Assembly (NCBI GenBank): GCA_004431415.1
Contig: QPMI01000413.1
Location: 1 to 64,000 of the forward strand
DNA from: Cyanophora paradoxa
Taxonomy: Eukaryota; Glaucocystophyceae; Cyanophorales; Cyanophoraceae
Length of the DNA stretch: 64,000 nucleotides
Direction of reading: 5' to 3'
Part shown: positions 54,478 through 62,458 of the stretch, piece after piece
Numbering within the stretch: the stretch's first letter is position 1
How the letters are laid out: each line of letters opens with the position of its first letter
Notes under the pieces: generated by a model
What the model saw: the letters and a program-made list of their open reading frames with translations, nothing else
Databases searched by the model: none
What the model was told of the DNA's origin: nothing
Program-made: the position numbers and the translations under genes

Positions 54478-54657
54478 AGTATGATGAGTGCGCAAGTTTG
54501 TGCATGAGCAAGCATGCCGAAAATGCCCACCTGCACACACTCGCGACTTCAATCGAAATGTTCCATTTAATGCACTGGAACCACTCGCGCCCCGCCCACT
54601 ATGCAAGATACATGCCTTTCTTATGCATGCTCTATGAAAAACCAATTAATTTAGACT

Positions 54658-54921
54658 TCATTCCTCAGCAACTGTATTATATTCAATTGCTTTCTTCACA
54701 GTTCCCCTTTGGAACGCCTGTAACACAATCGCTTCCTTTGAGGTTGGTATTTGAACTCCACCTGAGATGCAAGAATGGATTTCTTTCTGAACAATTTCTT
54801 CAATTGCAATCCTTGCTCTGTTGTGGGCAGCATTATCGATCCAATCCTGAACAGAGGCAGCACAATATTCCATTCCCAACTTTTCGATATCAGATAGAAC
54901 CACTTGGTAAATATTCGACAT
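54658..54921 (-). CDS. Small viral protein, 87 aa
   Basis: MSNIYQVVLSDIEKLGMEYC opens a mostly helical protein with no membrane segment. It lies just downstream of, and on the same strand as, the fibre genes, 22 bp after the C1q-type gene starting at 55963. Not recognised. Good codon composition and tight packing support it. Confidence 0.6.
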   Translation of the reverse strand: MSNIYQVVLSDIEKLGMEYCAASVQDWIDNAAHNRARIAIEEIVQKEIHSCISGGVQIPTSKEAIVLQAFQRGTVKKAIEYNTVAEE

Positions 54922-54943
54922 TTCCTAAACTACCATAAGAAAA

Positions 54944-55963
54944 TTATACGATGCTTATTAATTCACCTGAGAAGGCTGTTTGACTTGCATAGGAACCGAC
55001 TGAATTTGTAACAAGTGTCACATATTCGTTTTGGGCAAGATTGAGAATGCAAGAGAAACACAGCGCTTTATTTGTTGTTGACACACTGTGAACTTGGGAT
55101 ATGCTCAATCCCCCAGGATCAGCATCATTAACCCTTACAAATAATTCAATTGCAGAAGTTGTGGTTGAAGAAGTGAAAACTGAAAATCGATAGTGTCCCG
55201 CAACAGGTGCTGTGAACCTTCCAGTTGATGTGCTGAATGAGTTGGTATTGTTTACTCGAACTGTTGCCCAGTTTATAAGAACAGCAGAAGTTGTAGCAGT
55301 GTGATTATAGCCGAGTTGAACTGAAAACCGTGGATGTGATGTTTTGAGATAACACCCTGTATTAACTGTCAAACTATTCGCTTCAAGAGTAGCAACAGTG
55401 TTACTATTCCGTTTCAGAAGAAGGTCTACATTGGCTCCTGTATCGATTTCCGGTGTGACAACCTTGTTTGTTGCTGTGATTGTGGACTGTGAGGAAATTG
55501 GTAGTGAAATACCAGCATTTGCTGTTACCAATCCTGTAAAGGTGCTTGTTCCTGTAATACTTACCTGATTTGCTGTAAGGGTTCCATCAATTCTCGCCCC
55601 ATCTCCAATGTAGGCACCTCCACTTCTCACAACAAGAGCAGAGTTATTAATTGTGTTGTCAAAGGTTACTATTTTGGATGTGGTGAACCCTCCTACATCA
55701 TCATATATTGTGGAATCTGAGACTATCTGACCTGATTGAACTTGGTTTTTGTTTGAAACTATTAAACCTGTGGTTCTCACCTTGCCCCCATTGCGATCAC
55801 ATCGAATTTCTTTGCATCTGATCACAGAGTTTTGAGAAAACGAATCGGCTCCTGTCGTTTCAGTGCAAATAAAACCAGGGGTTGCATCTGTTACTGTGTG
55901 ATTGAGTTGATGTAATTTTGGGGCGGCATAACAGAAAACAGGGACAGCTATTTGAGTGGTCAT
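54944..55963 (-). CDS. C1q-headed fibre-like protein A, 339 aa
   Basis: The N-terminal 150 residues include CTETTGADSFSQNSVIRCKE, RCDRNGGKVRTTG and SGGAYIGDGARIDGTLTANQ, a low-complexity beta-rich stalk. The C-terminal 120 residues carry a C1q/TNF-type signature (GRFTAPVAGHYRFSV, then ELFVRVND). This is a trimeric beta-sandwich used as a receptor-binding head in many fibres and collagens. The gene is paralogous to the next upstream gene over the stalk and head. Stalk-plus-C1q proteins in viruses are usually surface fibres, so host binding is the likely role. Confidence 0.75.
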   Translation of the reverse strand: MTTQIAVPVFCYAAPKLHQLNHTVTDATPGFICTETTGADSFSQNSVIRCKEIRCDRNGGKVRTTGLIVSNKNQVQSGQIVSDSTIYDDVGGFTTSKIVTFDNTINNSALVVRSGGAYIGDGARIDGTLTANQVSITGTSTFTGLVTANAGISLPISSQSTITATNKVVTPEIDTGANVDLLLKRNSNTVATLEANSLTVNTGCYLKTSHPRFSVQLGYNHTATTSAVLINWATVRVNNTNSFSTSTGRFTAPVAGHYRFSVFTSSTTTSAIELFVRVNDADPGGLSISQVHSVSTTNKALCFSCILNLAQNEYVTLVTNSVGSYASQTAFSGELISIV

Positions 55964-55985
55964 ACTTTACATTATGTGGATAATA

Positions 55986-57065
55986 TTATGAAGAGCTGAG
56001 AAGCATACATCCGAAGAAAAATCTGACATTATATTCTATATTACCAGCATCATTAGAAGCAAAAGTTAAAGAGAGACCATCATTAGCTTCAAGGCTTACA
56101 ATAATCTCAAACCCATTATGAGCATACACAGTTGATGATTTATTTAAAGTTGTAACCTCAACTCCAAATGAGCTTCCATTCTTCCGTAAGAAGGTAGTGA
56201 TTATTCCATTTCTTCGAGTATCAGGAATAAAAAAGAATCCACTGAATGAGACTAAATAGTTACCGGAAACAGGTGCGGTAAAAAGCCCTGTTGTGGTATT
56301 GAAATGATTTCCATTGTTGACTATCGCATAAAAGGATTCGGTTAGAATGTAACGAAATGTTTCAGTTATTGACCCATTTGGTTCCTGTTTTGTTGCAAAG
56401 AAACGAGGGTGACTACTTAATTTCAGATACTTGTAGTCAGGAAGTGTGAGATGTTGAACAGTTGTGTTATCTGTTTGAGTAGTTTTTTGAAGAGAAAGAA
56501 TGGTATCCCCATTCCTCTTGTAATTCATGACTATGTCACTCATGTTGTCAATCTCAGGTGTATTTATTCTTGTGGAAAGTGTGAGTGTTCCATACTGAAT
56601 ACTCCCTGAAAGCCCACCATTGAAATTCATATACCCACCAAAACTACTTGTCCCATTCACATTTAATTGATTTGCTGTAACAGTTCCTACCACAATTGCT
56701 CCATCACCAAAGTAGGCACCTCCACTCTTGACTACAAGAGCGGAAGTATTGCTTGTGTTACCAAAAGTAACTATCTGTGCTGTGGTGACTCCACCCACAT
56801 TATCATATATTGCTGAATCCGGGACTACCTGACCTGCTTGAACTTGGTTTTTATTCGAGATTATAATGCCTGTGGTTCTAATCTTGCCTCCATTTCGATC
56901 ACATCGAATTTCTTTGACCCTCAGTATACTGTTCTCTGTGAAAGAGGTATTACTTGTAGTTTCAGTGCAAATATACCCAGGGGTTGAATCAACTACTCCA
57001 TGAGAGGTGCTGTGTAGTGATTTGGCTGCAAGTTCATAGTTTGGGATTTCTAATAGAGAGGTCAT
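55986..57065 (-). CDS. C1q-headed fibre-like protein B, 359 aa
   Basis: I start at ATG 57065 (MTSLLEIPNYEL); the open frame extends six codons upstream from a TTG. The stalk repeats the motifs of protein A almost word for word (CTETTSNTSFTENSILRVKE, RCDRNGGKIRTTG, GGAYFGDGAIVVGTVTANQ). The C-terminal C1q-like head (GLFTAPVSGNYLVSFSGFF, then FLRKNGSS) is much more diverged than the stalk. That pattern, constant stalk and variable head, is typical of diversifying attachment proteins. The 5' gap to the next gene is only about 20 bp. Confidence 0.75.
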   Translation of the reverse strand: MTSLLEIPNYELAAKSLHSTSHGVVDSTPGYICTETTSNTSFTENSILRVKEIRCDRNGGKIRTTGIIISNKNQVQAGQVVPDSAIYDNVGGVTTAQIVTFGNTSNTSALVVKSGGAYFGDGAIVVGTVTANQLNVNGTSSFGGYMNFNGGLSGSIQYGTLTLSTRINTPEIDNMSDIVMNYKRNGDTILSLQKTTQTDNTTVQHLTLPDYKYLKLSSHPRFFATKQEPNGSITETFRYILTESFYAIVNNGNHFNTTTGLFTAPVSGNYLVSFSGFFFIPDTRRNGIITTFLRKNGSSFGVEVTTLNKSSTVYAHNGFEIIVSLEANDGLSLTFASNDAGNIEYNVRFFFGCMLLSSS

Positions 57066-57084
57066 CTTTATATTAATCAAATAG

Positions 57085-58653
57085 TTAAATTGCGACAGCT
57101 GTGTAATGAATTGTAACAGTAATGCCTGGTCTGTCGTGTGAACTTAATGGAACTATCTCAAGCTCACACGTGAAATAGCTGCTGTAAACATTTTTAAGAG
57201 TTACAGACATACGATAGTCGAAGGCTGTCTCGTTGTGTTGTATACCCGTTGTTACAATAGGAGGGTTAGCAAAGCTGGCGTTGAATTGGATAGTGAGATT
57301 AAAGCGAGTGTAAGGGTTTGCCCATAGATAAGGAGTATTGTAAACATACTTACCTGCTTGAATTTTCCCATTAAAATATGTATTGAGTTGACTGGAAAGA
57401 TCCGCTTCTGTAATACATCTACTAATAGTCTGATTATTGGAAGGGTTCATAGCATAGAAATTTCTTGCATAAGCATTTCCACGAACAAGTAGGGTCTTGT
57501 CCTGGTAATATGCTATGTTATCAGTGGGAATAGTCGAATTGTGGAAATTCCAAATCACAGGAGGATCAGGCATTATATTTGGGTCATAATCGAGAAAGTA
57601 ACCTGATCCAATAAGAAGGTTTGCATTTGCTGTAATGTTATTAGCTGTAAAGGGATCAAGAGTTGGTCTATTGGTCAAATCGTTGTAGTTACCTGAGAAC
57701 ATCGCGGGTTTATTATAGATATCTGTATTCCAATCATGAGTGTGACCAACTAATGAAATGTTTCCGAGATCTGTTATCTGGTCTTTGGTATGAGTGTGTG
57801 CAAAATCTGTAATCTCTGCCTTGGTGTGGGTGTGACCAACATATGCAACATTTCCGAGATCTAATATCTCAGATTTAACATGAGTGTGAGCGAAATTCGT
57901 AATGTCTGCTCGGGTGTGATAGTGTGCAAAATCTGTTATTTGGGACTTGGTGTGAGTGTGTGCAAAATCTGTGATTTCTGCCTTTGTGTGGGTGTGTGAT
58001 CTATTATTAAGGTCGAGGAAACTCCCCGAAAATGCAACAGGGTGTAGATTTGCTGCGGTGGGTTTATTAATGAGATCATTATAGTCTCCTGTAAATGAAA
58101 CGGTTTTCAGTTCCCCCCTCCCTACATAATCCGAAGGGAGATCGATTTTAATAGGCATTATAGCTGGATCATCTGGGATCACATACTCTCCACCTGTGTG
58201 AACAACAGGGTATCTTCGAATATACATATTGGATGCACCCATGAGAGGTGCCACAATGGGCACATCCGAATTAACGAGATTGCAAGTGATGGAGAAAATG
58301 GTTTTGGGGGCAAACAGATTGCAATCAAAGGTAATCGTGGCGGGATCAATAGTAGGATCGACATTTGAACAGATCTGAAACATCCACCCACCCACACAGT
58401 TGCAATTTAGATTTCGAAAGACTGTTCCCGCCATTGCATCCACATAGCCAATCCCATTTGCTATGTCATATATGTGACCAAACTCGTAACCAAAAATGTC
58501 ATTCCACAGGTTGGAAGCCATAGCTCCCATCACATACCCTTTTAGATCTACTATCAGGTCATTGGATTCACTGGGTATATTGGCATGGGTTATATAAAAA
58601 TTATTATCCAATACCGCATTCTTTATTGTCGTTTCTACTATGGGTTCAGTCAT
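57085..58653 (-). CDS. Fibre-like protein with H-x-H repeats, 522 aa
   Basis: Residues about 220-306 hold seven H-x-H triads at roughly 12-18-residue spacing within repeats such as HTHTKAEITDF. In phage long tail fibres similar HxH triads sit on the trimer axis and bind metal ions. On either side are FTGDYNDLINKPT (187-199) and FSGNYNDLTNRPT (319-331), a motif common in phage tail-fibre and collar proteins. The N-terminal third is Cys-containing (NCNCVGGW, QICSNV) and may attach to the capsid. The C-terminus is beta-rich and may be the tip. Fibre function is inferred from motifs and neighbours; tailed-phage-type repeats in a PLV-like element are notable. Confidence 0.75.
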   Translation of the reverse strand: MTEPIVETTIKNAVLDNNFYITHANIPSESNDLIVDLKGYVMGAMASNLWNDIFGYEFGHIYDIANGIGYVDAMAGTVFRNLNCNCVGGWMFQICSNVDPTIDPATITFDCNLFAPKTIFSITCNLVNSDVPIVAPLMGASNMYIRRYPVVHTGGEYVIPDDPAIMPIKIDLPSDYVGRGELKTVSFTGDYNDLINKPTAANLHPVAFSGSFLDLNNRSHTHTKAEITDFAHTHTKSQITDFAHYHTRADITNFAHTHVKSEILDLGNVAYVGHTHTKAEITDFAHTHTKDQITDLGNISLVGHTHDWNTDIYNKPAMFSGNYNDLTNRPTLDPFTANNITANANLLIGSGYFLDYDPNIMPDPPVIWNFHNSTIPTDNIAYYQDKTLLVRGNAYARNFYAMNPSNNQTISRCITEADLSSQLNTYFNGKIQAGKYVYNTPYLWANPYTRFNLTIQFNASFANPPIVTTGIQHNETAFDYRMSVTLKNVYSSYFTCELEIVPLSSHDRPGITVTIHYTAVAI

Positions 58654-58690
58654 TATACTCTATTATGGAATACTACAAAAATTAAGGTTG

Positions 58691-59044
58691 TTACATAACG
58701 TTTGGAACATGTTCATATATTCTCCCTTCTCGCTGTGCCATTTCCGCCATAAAGTCTCTATCATTGTTCATCGTTTGCTCTGCCAATTCTTGTGCTCGTG
58801 ATTTTTTGGGTGCTGCCCTATTTGCTGGTGGTCGGTCAGTCCTCACAACACTAAGACCATGCCCCTCGGCTGATCTCACCTCTAAGCCCACATCTCCTTC
58901 GGCTGTTTGGGTCACATTAAGCTCTGGTGTTGAGTATTTATTACCTGCTCCTGCAATGGTTCTGTCTATGCAAGCACAACATAAAGCTCGGAATTTGTAT
59001 GCAAGCACAAGCCCAAGAGCACCGAGAATCGGCAAGAGAATCAT
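58691..59044 (-). CDS. Small membrane-anchored viral protein, 117 aa
   Basis: I start at ATG 59044 (MILLPILGALGLVLAYKF), which gives one N-terminal transmembrane segment followed by a Cys pair (LCCACIDR) and a hydrophilic, Arg/Glu-rich tail. The upstream GTG at 59050 overlaps the stop of the fibre gene and is a less likely start. One-pass proteins with a short external part are common as virion membrane or host-membrane factors. No family is recognised. Confidence 0.6.
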   Translation of the reverse strand: MILLPILGALGLVLAYKFRALCCACIDRTIAGAGNKYSTPELNVTQTAEGDVGLEVRSAEGHGLSVVRTDRPPANRAAPKKSRAQELAEQTMNNDRDFMAEMAQREGRIYEHVPNVM

Positions 59045-59049
59045 AAGCA

Positions 59050-62000
59050 CTAACGTTCCTGGATCTGTTCCCGGTGCCCGACTGGATTTGTAGGATTCGT
59101 GGGATTATTAGGTGGTGTGTTTGGATCTGGATTAGTTGTAGGGGGATCTTGTGAATCGGGATCTGGGTTAGGCTGGTTCGGATTTGGATCATTTGGTGGC
59201 GGCTCTGTCGACCCTGCTAATGATGTTGGCGCTGTGTATGCATTCGCAAACACGATGGGAGCCGTCGCTGGATTTCCTGTGGAGGATCCTGAGATTGCAC
59301 CATAGGTATCTGCGAGATACTTGTATAATTCCTGTGTCACAGGTGGATTGCTCACAGATCGACACACCCAAATATTGCATGTGGTATCATAGACTGTGTC
59401 CCTGATAAAGGGCGGTAGAGCCGTCCCACTGAATGACTCAAAGAGTCCATTTCGCGATAGCAACCTATGTCCTGTATCACAATTTCCACCCTCAAAATAT
59501 TTGGTAGCCGAAATCGCACCTTGCACATAAATATTGCATGTCGAATGCAATCCAATGTTATTTAGGTTAGGAGTGTATCTGTCATCAAGCCGGACAGTGC
59601 ACACCCATGGGGAAGCGGTTTTTATATATTTCTTATCGCCTGCTGTGATCACATCAGTGTTTGGGTGGCTGTCAATTTGGGTAGCAATAGACTCATATTT
59701 GTAAGAGTAATAAACTAAGAGACCATCTGTGGAGGATGTAAAATAAAAGAAGTCTCTCATGAAGTCCGTGGATCCAAAGAAGTCAGCATTGGTCGATGTT
59801 AGGGTGACTCTGGGATAGCTCATGTTGACAGTCTCAGAAGGATATGGAATATAAGAGGTGTAATAGCGATTTAACAGATAATAGTAAAATCCATCTGAGA
59901 CATTCGAGTGAGTGGGCAAGGTGACTGTTAAGGTCTTACTGCGATCCTCAAACGTTTTATGTATGACAATGTTGCAAGTATTAATGTATCGAGAATCGAA
60001 AAAGTAATTATTTGTAACTCGATTATCGATCAGAGTCGCATTGGTTCCATTAAACACGAAATTCTGCCCATTGATCCTCGTAGTGTGAATGTCTGTAACA
60101 TCGAGAGGATACCTTATTTTTAATCGATCTTCGGGGTCAAATCGCGGAATAGTTCCTGTTGCCTTCCAACTGATAGTAAAGGGAGGAGCAAGGGACACTG
60201 CTGGGATAACAGAGAGATTAAATTTCGAAAAATACAACCCAACAGGATACCCTGACAGAGCATATGTCACTGTTGCATTTCCGACAAGTGTGAAGCCGGT
60301 GGTTGTTATGTTAGTTGCAACAAATGGGGAGTAGCCGGCTGGTGCATTTTGAAGTGATGTAGCTGACCCATCATTGACCACATACAAATTCGTGTCTGTT
60401 ATTTCAATAGTAGGAGGGGAAACAAATGGTGTCTCAAATGTGAAATTAAAATTCGCTGGAACCCCTGCAAGATATCTATATGAGACCGATCCTATTTCGG
60501 ATGCCTGGAATACTTTGCTTCCACTCCGCACTACATTACTTGTGTCTTTCACATTGTGGTATGAGATGCTGGGAGTCGGGGAGAGCACCAACGAAATAGC
60601 ATCTGGTAAATCAGACTTTGTAATATACAGTTCTTTAAGATACTCCTTTCTAAAAGGGGCGGTCAGATCTCCAATAGTAGCCGATGAACCTGCGACTACA
60701 ATATTACAGGTGTTTGCACTCAAAGAATAAACTGTGTTCCACCTTAATGAATTCGCACCAAGATCGAAATTCTGTGAGAAGGGCACGATATTGCTACCTT
60801 GTAAATCTCGGTAAACCTTTACTCTGGGTTTGCTATCGAATTCAGGGGTGATATAATTGATGGTAAGAGTGAAACTAATAGTAGCTTCGGAAGTCAATAA
60901 GTTGTTTCGGATGATAAGTAAATTGTATGTCTCGTTAATGACAAACGAAACCTGAAACCCTGTGGAGGTGACATTTTGGATAAATGCTTTATTAGATTCA
61001 TTATTGTTATAGATAGGATTATAATAAGTAGTGTGATCCACCAATGAAACAGTGGGTATATTCGTCTCGAAACCTGTGACACCCAACTGATCCCAAGTGA
61101 ATGTATATGTAGGTTTGCCTACATAAGCGACATAGACCCCATTTGCGAGCTGCTGAGGGTATCCCTCGACAGTGTAGGTCTCAGTTTGCGAAACCGAGCG
61201 GGAAAGGTTACTATTATAGTCGGTGTAGCTGATCAGTGCATTACCATTGGTAAGAATCTGATTAGGTCGGAGTGAGTGATTTAATGGAAGGATTAAATTG
61301 GAGGCAAACATGGAAACTCCATGCACCTCTGACCATCTCAGATTCGATAAACCAACTCGGTATGTGTTGTCAGTCGCGGGGTATATGTTCCTTTTCGACA
61401 GAATATGGGCTAAGGTAATTGCAAGCGCTCCATCTGCTGCAAACAGAGCATTAATTTCTGATTGCAAAGCCGCGATTTCGGTTGTGTGGGTCGTGAGGGT
61501 TCCATCCTGGCTGGAATCTTTGGTGTTCTTGCTCCTTTCAAACTCCAAAAACGCCTTTACGATGTCCTTGCCTAAAAGATCGTTTATATTGTCTCTGGTT
61601 ATGTGAACATGGTCTGTTCTCAGTGCCTGTTTCTCTGTGGTAAAAGCCGGAATTTCTTCTGCAAATGATATAGTCGTTTTATCAAGTGCTAAGGATCTCA
61701 CATTCGGAGCATTGGCGCCAATTATATCCACAACGTCCCCATTTTCGACAATTTCTAAGGTCGGTTTCGCGGGGTCTAATGTGAAAACGCCCTCTGTTAT
61801 CTGGGGAACCGATTCGCTCTTCTGAATCACAAAGGATTCGATGTTTAGGTTACAGGTTGCGACATTGGTGGCGAAAAACGACTCGGAGTTAAGCGAGTTT
61901 ACGTTCAGGGTATCCGTAGTGATGTTACTTGCTGTAATATTACTCGTCGTAAGATTACCTGCTGAGAGATCATGGACGACCTCTACCTTTGTTTTCCGTG

Positions 62001-62415
62001 TGGATACTCCCGCTATAAGTGTGCTATTATCCACGATTCTCATAGCTGCATTTTGGAAACCGCTCTCATCTTGAATGAAGAAGTTTAAGCGACCTCTATC
62101 GAATGCTTTCGGGATGTTCCTACGATTATATCGCACCGTTTTCGGTAGCTGGCGGGTTGCCTGAATGCTGGCGACTCTGTTTCGTTCGTTATCATCAAGT
62201 AAAAAGTCGATTCCAAGTTTATGATCCCCTTTCTCGACGTTCATTAACTGCAAAGCTGCGGGTCTGCTCGGTGTTCCACTGACTGGATCTTCGCGGTCTG
62301 CATTGAAGTTTATTTTCAGAGACCCGCGAATTTCAGTGTTTACCTGATCAGTGTCCTCTATCTGAGTGGTCGAATTAATAACTCGTGCGTCTGGTCGCGG
62401 ATTCAGGAACGACAT
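59050..62415 (-). CDS. Large fibre-like protein, 1121 aa
   Basis: I start at ATG 62415 (MSFLNPRPDARV), because the open frame above it runs antisense through the patatin gene. The N-terminal 200 residues include ADREDPVSGTPSRPAALQLM and a Thr/Ser/Asn-rich shaft (NLTTSNITASNITTDTLNVN) typical of beta-helical fibres. A T-C-N-(I/L) tetrapeptide recurs five times along the protein (for example ATCNLNIE, NTCNIVVAG, TTCNIWVC), apparently marking structural repeats. The C-terminus is a Pro/Asn/Asp-rich tail (DPNPNQPNPDPDSQDPP). It is the largest gene in the window. Its start is 43 bp from the divergent patatin start. A host-contact or capsid-decorating fibre is the best reading. Confidence 0.75.
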   Translation of the reverse strand: MSFLNPRPDARVINSTTQIEDTDQVNTEIRGSLKINFNADREDPVSGTPSRPAALQLMNVEKGDHKLGIDFLLDDNERNRVASIQATRQLPKTVRYNRRNIPKAFDRGRLNFFIQDESGFQNAAMRIVDNSTLIAGVSTRKTKVEVVHDLSAGNLTTSNITASNITTDTLNVNSLNSESFFATNVATCNLNIESFVIQKSESVPQITEGVFTLDPAKPTLEIVENGDVVDIIGANAPNVRSLALDKTTISFAEEIPAFTTEKQALRTDHVHITRDNINDLLGKDIVKAFLEFERSKNTKDSSQDGTLTTHTTEIAALQSEINALFAADGALAITLAHILSKRNIYPATDNTYRVGLSNLRWSEVHGVSMFASNLILPLNHSLRPNQILTNGNALISYTDYNSNLSRSVSQTETYTVEGYPQQLANGVYVAYVGKPTYTFTWDQLGVTGFETNIPTVSLVDHTTYYNPIYNNNESNKAFIQNVTSTGFQVSFVINETYNLLIIRNNLLTSEATISFTLTINYITPEFDSKPRVKVYRDLQGSNIVPFSQNFDLGANSLRWNTVYSLSANTCNIVVAGSSATIGDLTAPFRKEYLKELYITKSDLPDAISLVLSPTPSISYHNVKDTSNVVRSGSKVFQASEIGSVSYRYLAGVPANFNFTFETPFVSPPTIEITDTNLYVVNDGSATSLQNAPAGYSPFVATNITTTGFTLVGNATVTYALSGYPVGLYFSKFNLSVIPAVSLAPPFTISWKATGTIPRFDPEDRLKIRYPLDVTDIHTTRINGQNFVFNGTNATLIDNRVTNNYFFDSRYINTCNIVIHKTFEDRSKTLTVTLPTHSNVSDGFYYYLLNRYYTSYIPYPSETVNMSYPRVTLTSTNADFFGSTDFMRDFFYFTSSTDGLLVYYSYKYESIATQIDSHPNTDVITAGDKKYIKTASPWVCTVRLDDRYTPNLNNIGLHSTCNIYVQGAISATKYFEGGNCDTGHRLLSRNGLFESFSGTALPPFIRDTVYDTTCNIWVCRSVSNPPVTQELYKYLADTYGAISGSSTGNPATAPIVFANAYTAPTSLAGSTEPPPNDPNPNQPNPDPDSQDPPTTNPDPNTPPNNPTNPTNPVGHREQIQER

Positions 62416-62458
62416 CCTCTTTATAAACAAAGAAGATATATAAGAAGTATATAAGATA
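62416..62458. promoter_or_regulatory. Divergent promoter between fibre and patatin genes
   Basis: 43 bp with repeated TATATAAG/TATATAAGATA words, sufficient for two TATA-like elements in opposite directions. Confidence 0.5.

Noticed and set aside
54498-54938. 146-codon plus-strand ORF opposite the small 87-aa gene
   Set aside because: Its composition (His/Leu/Gln-rich) fits the antisense of the minus-strand gene, and neighbours in this block are on the minus strand.
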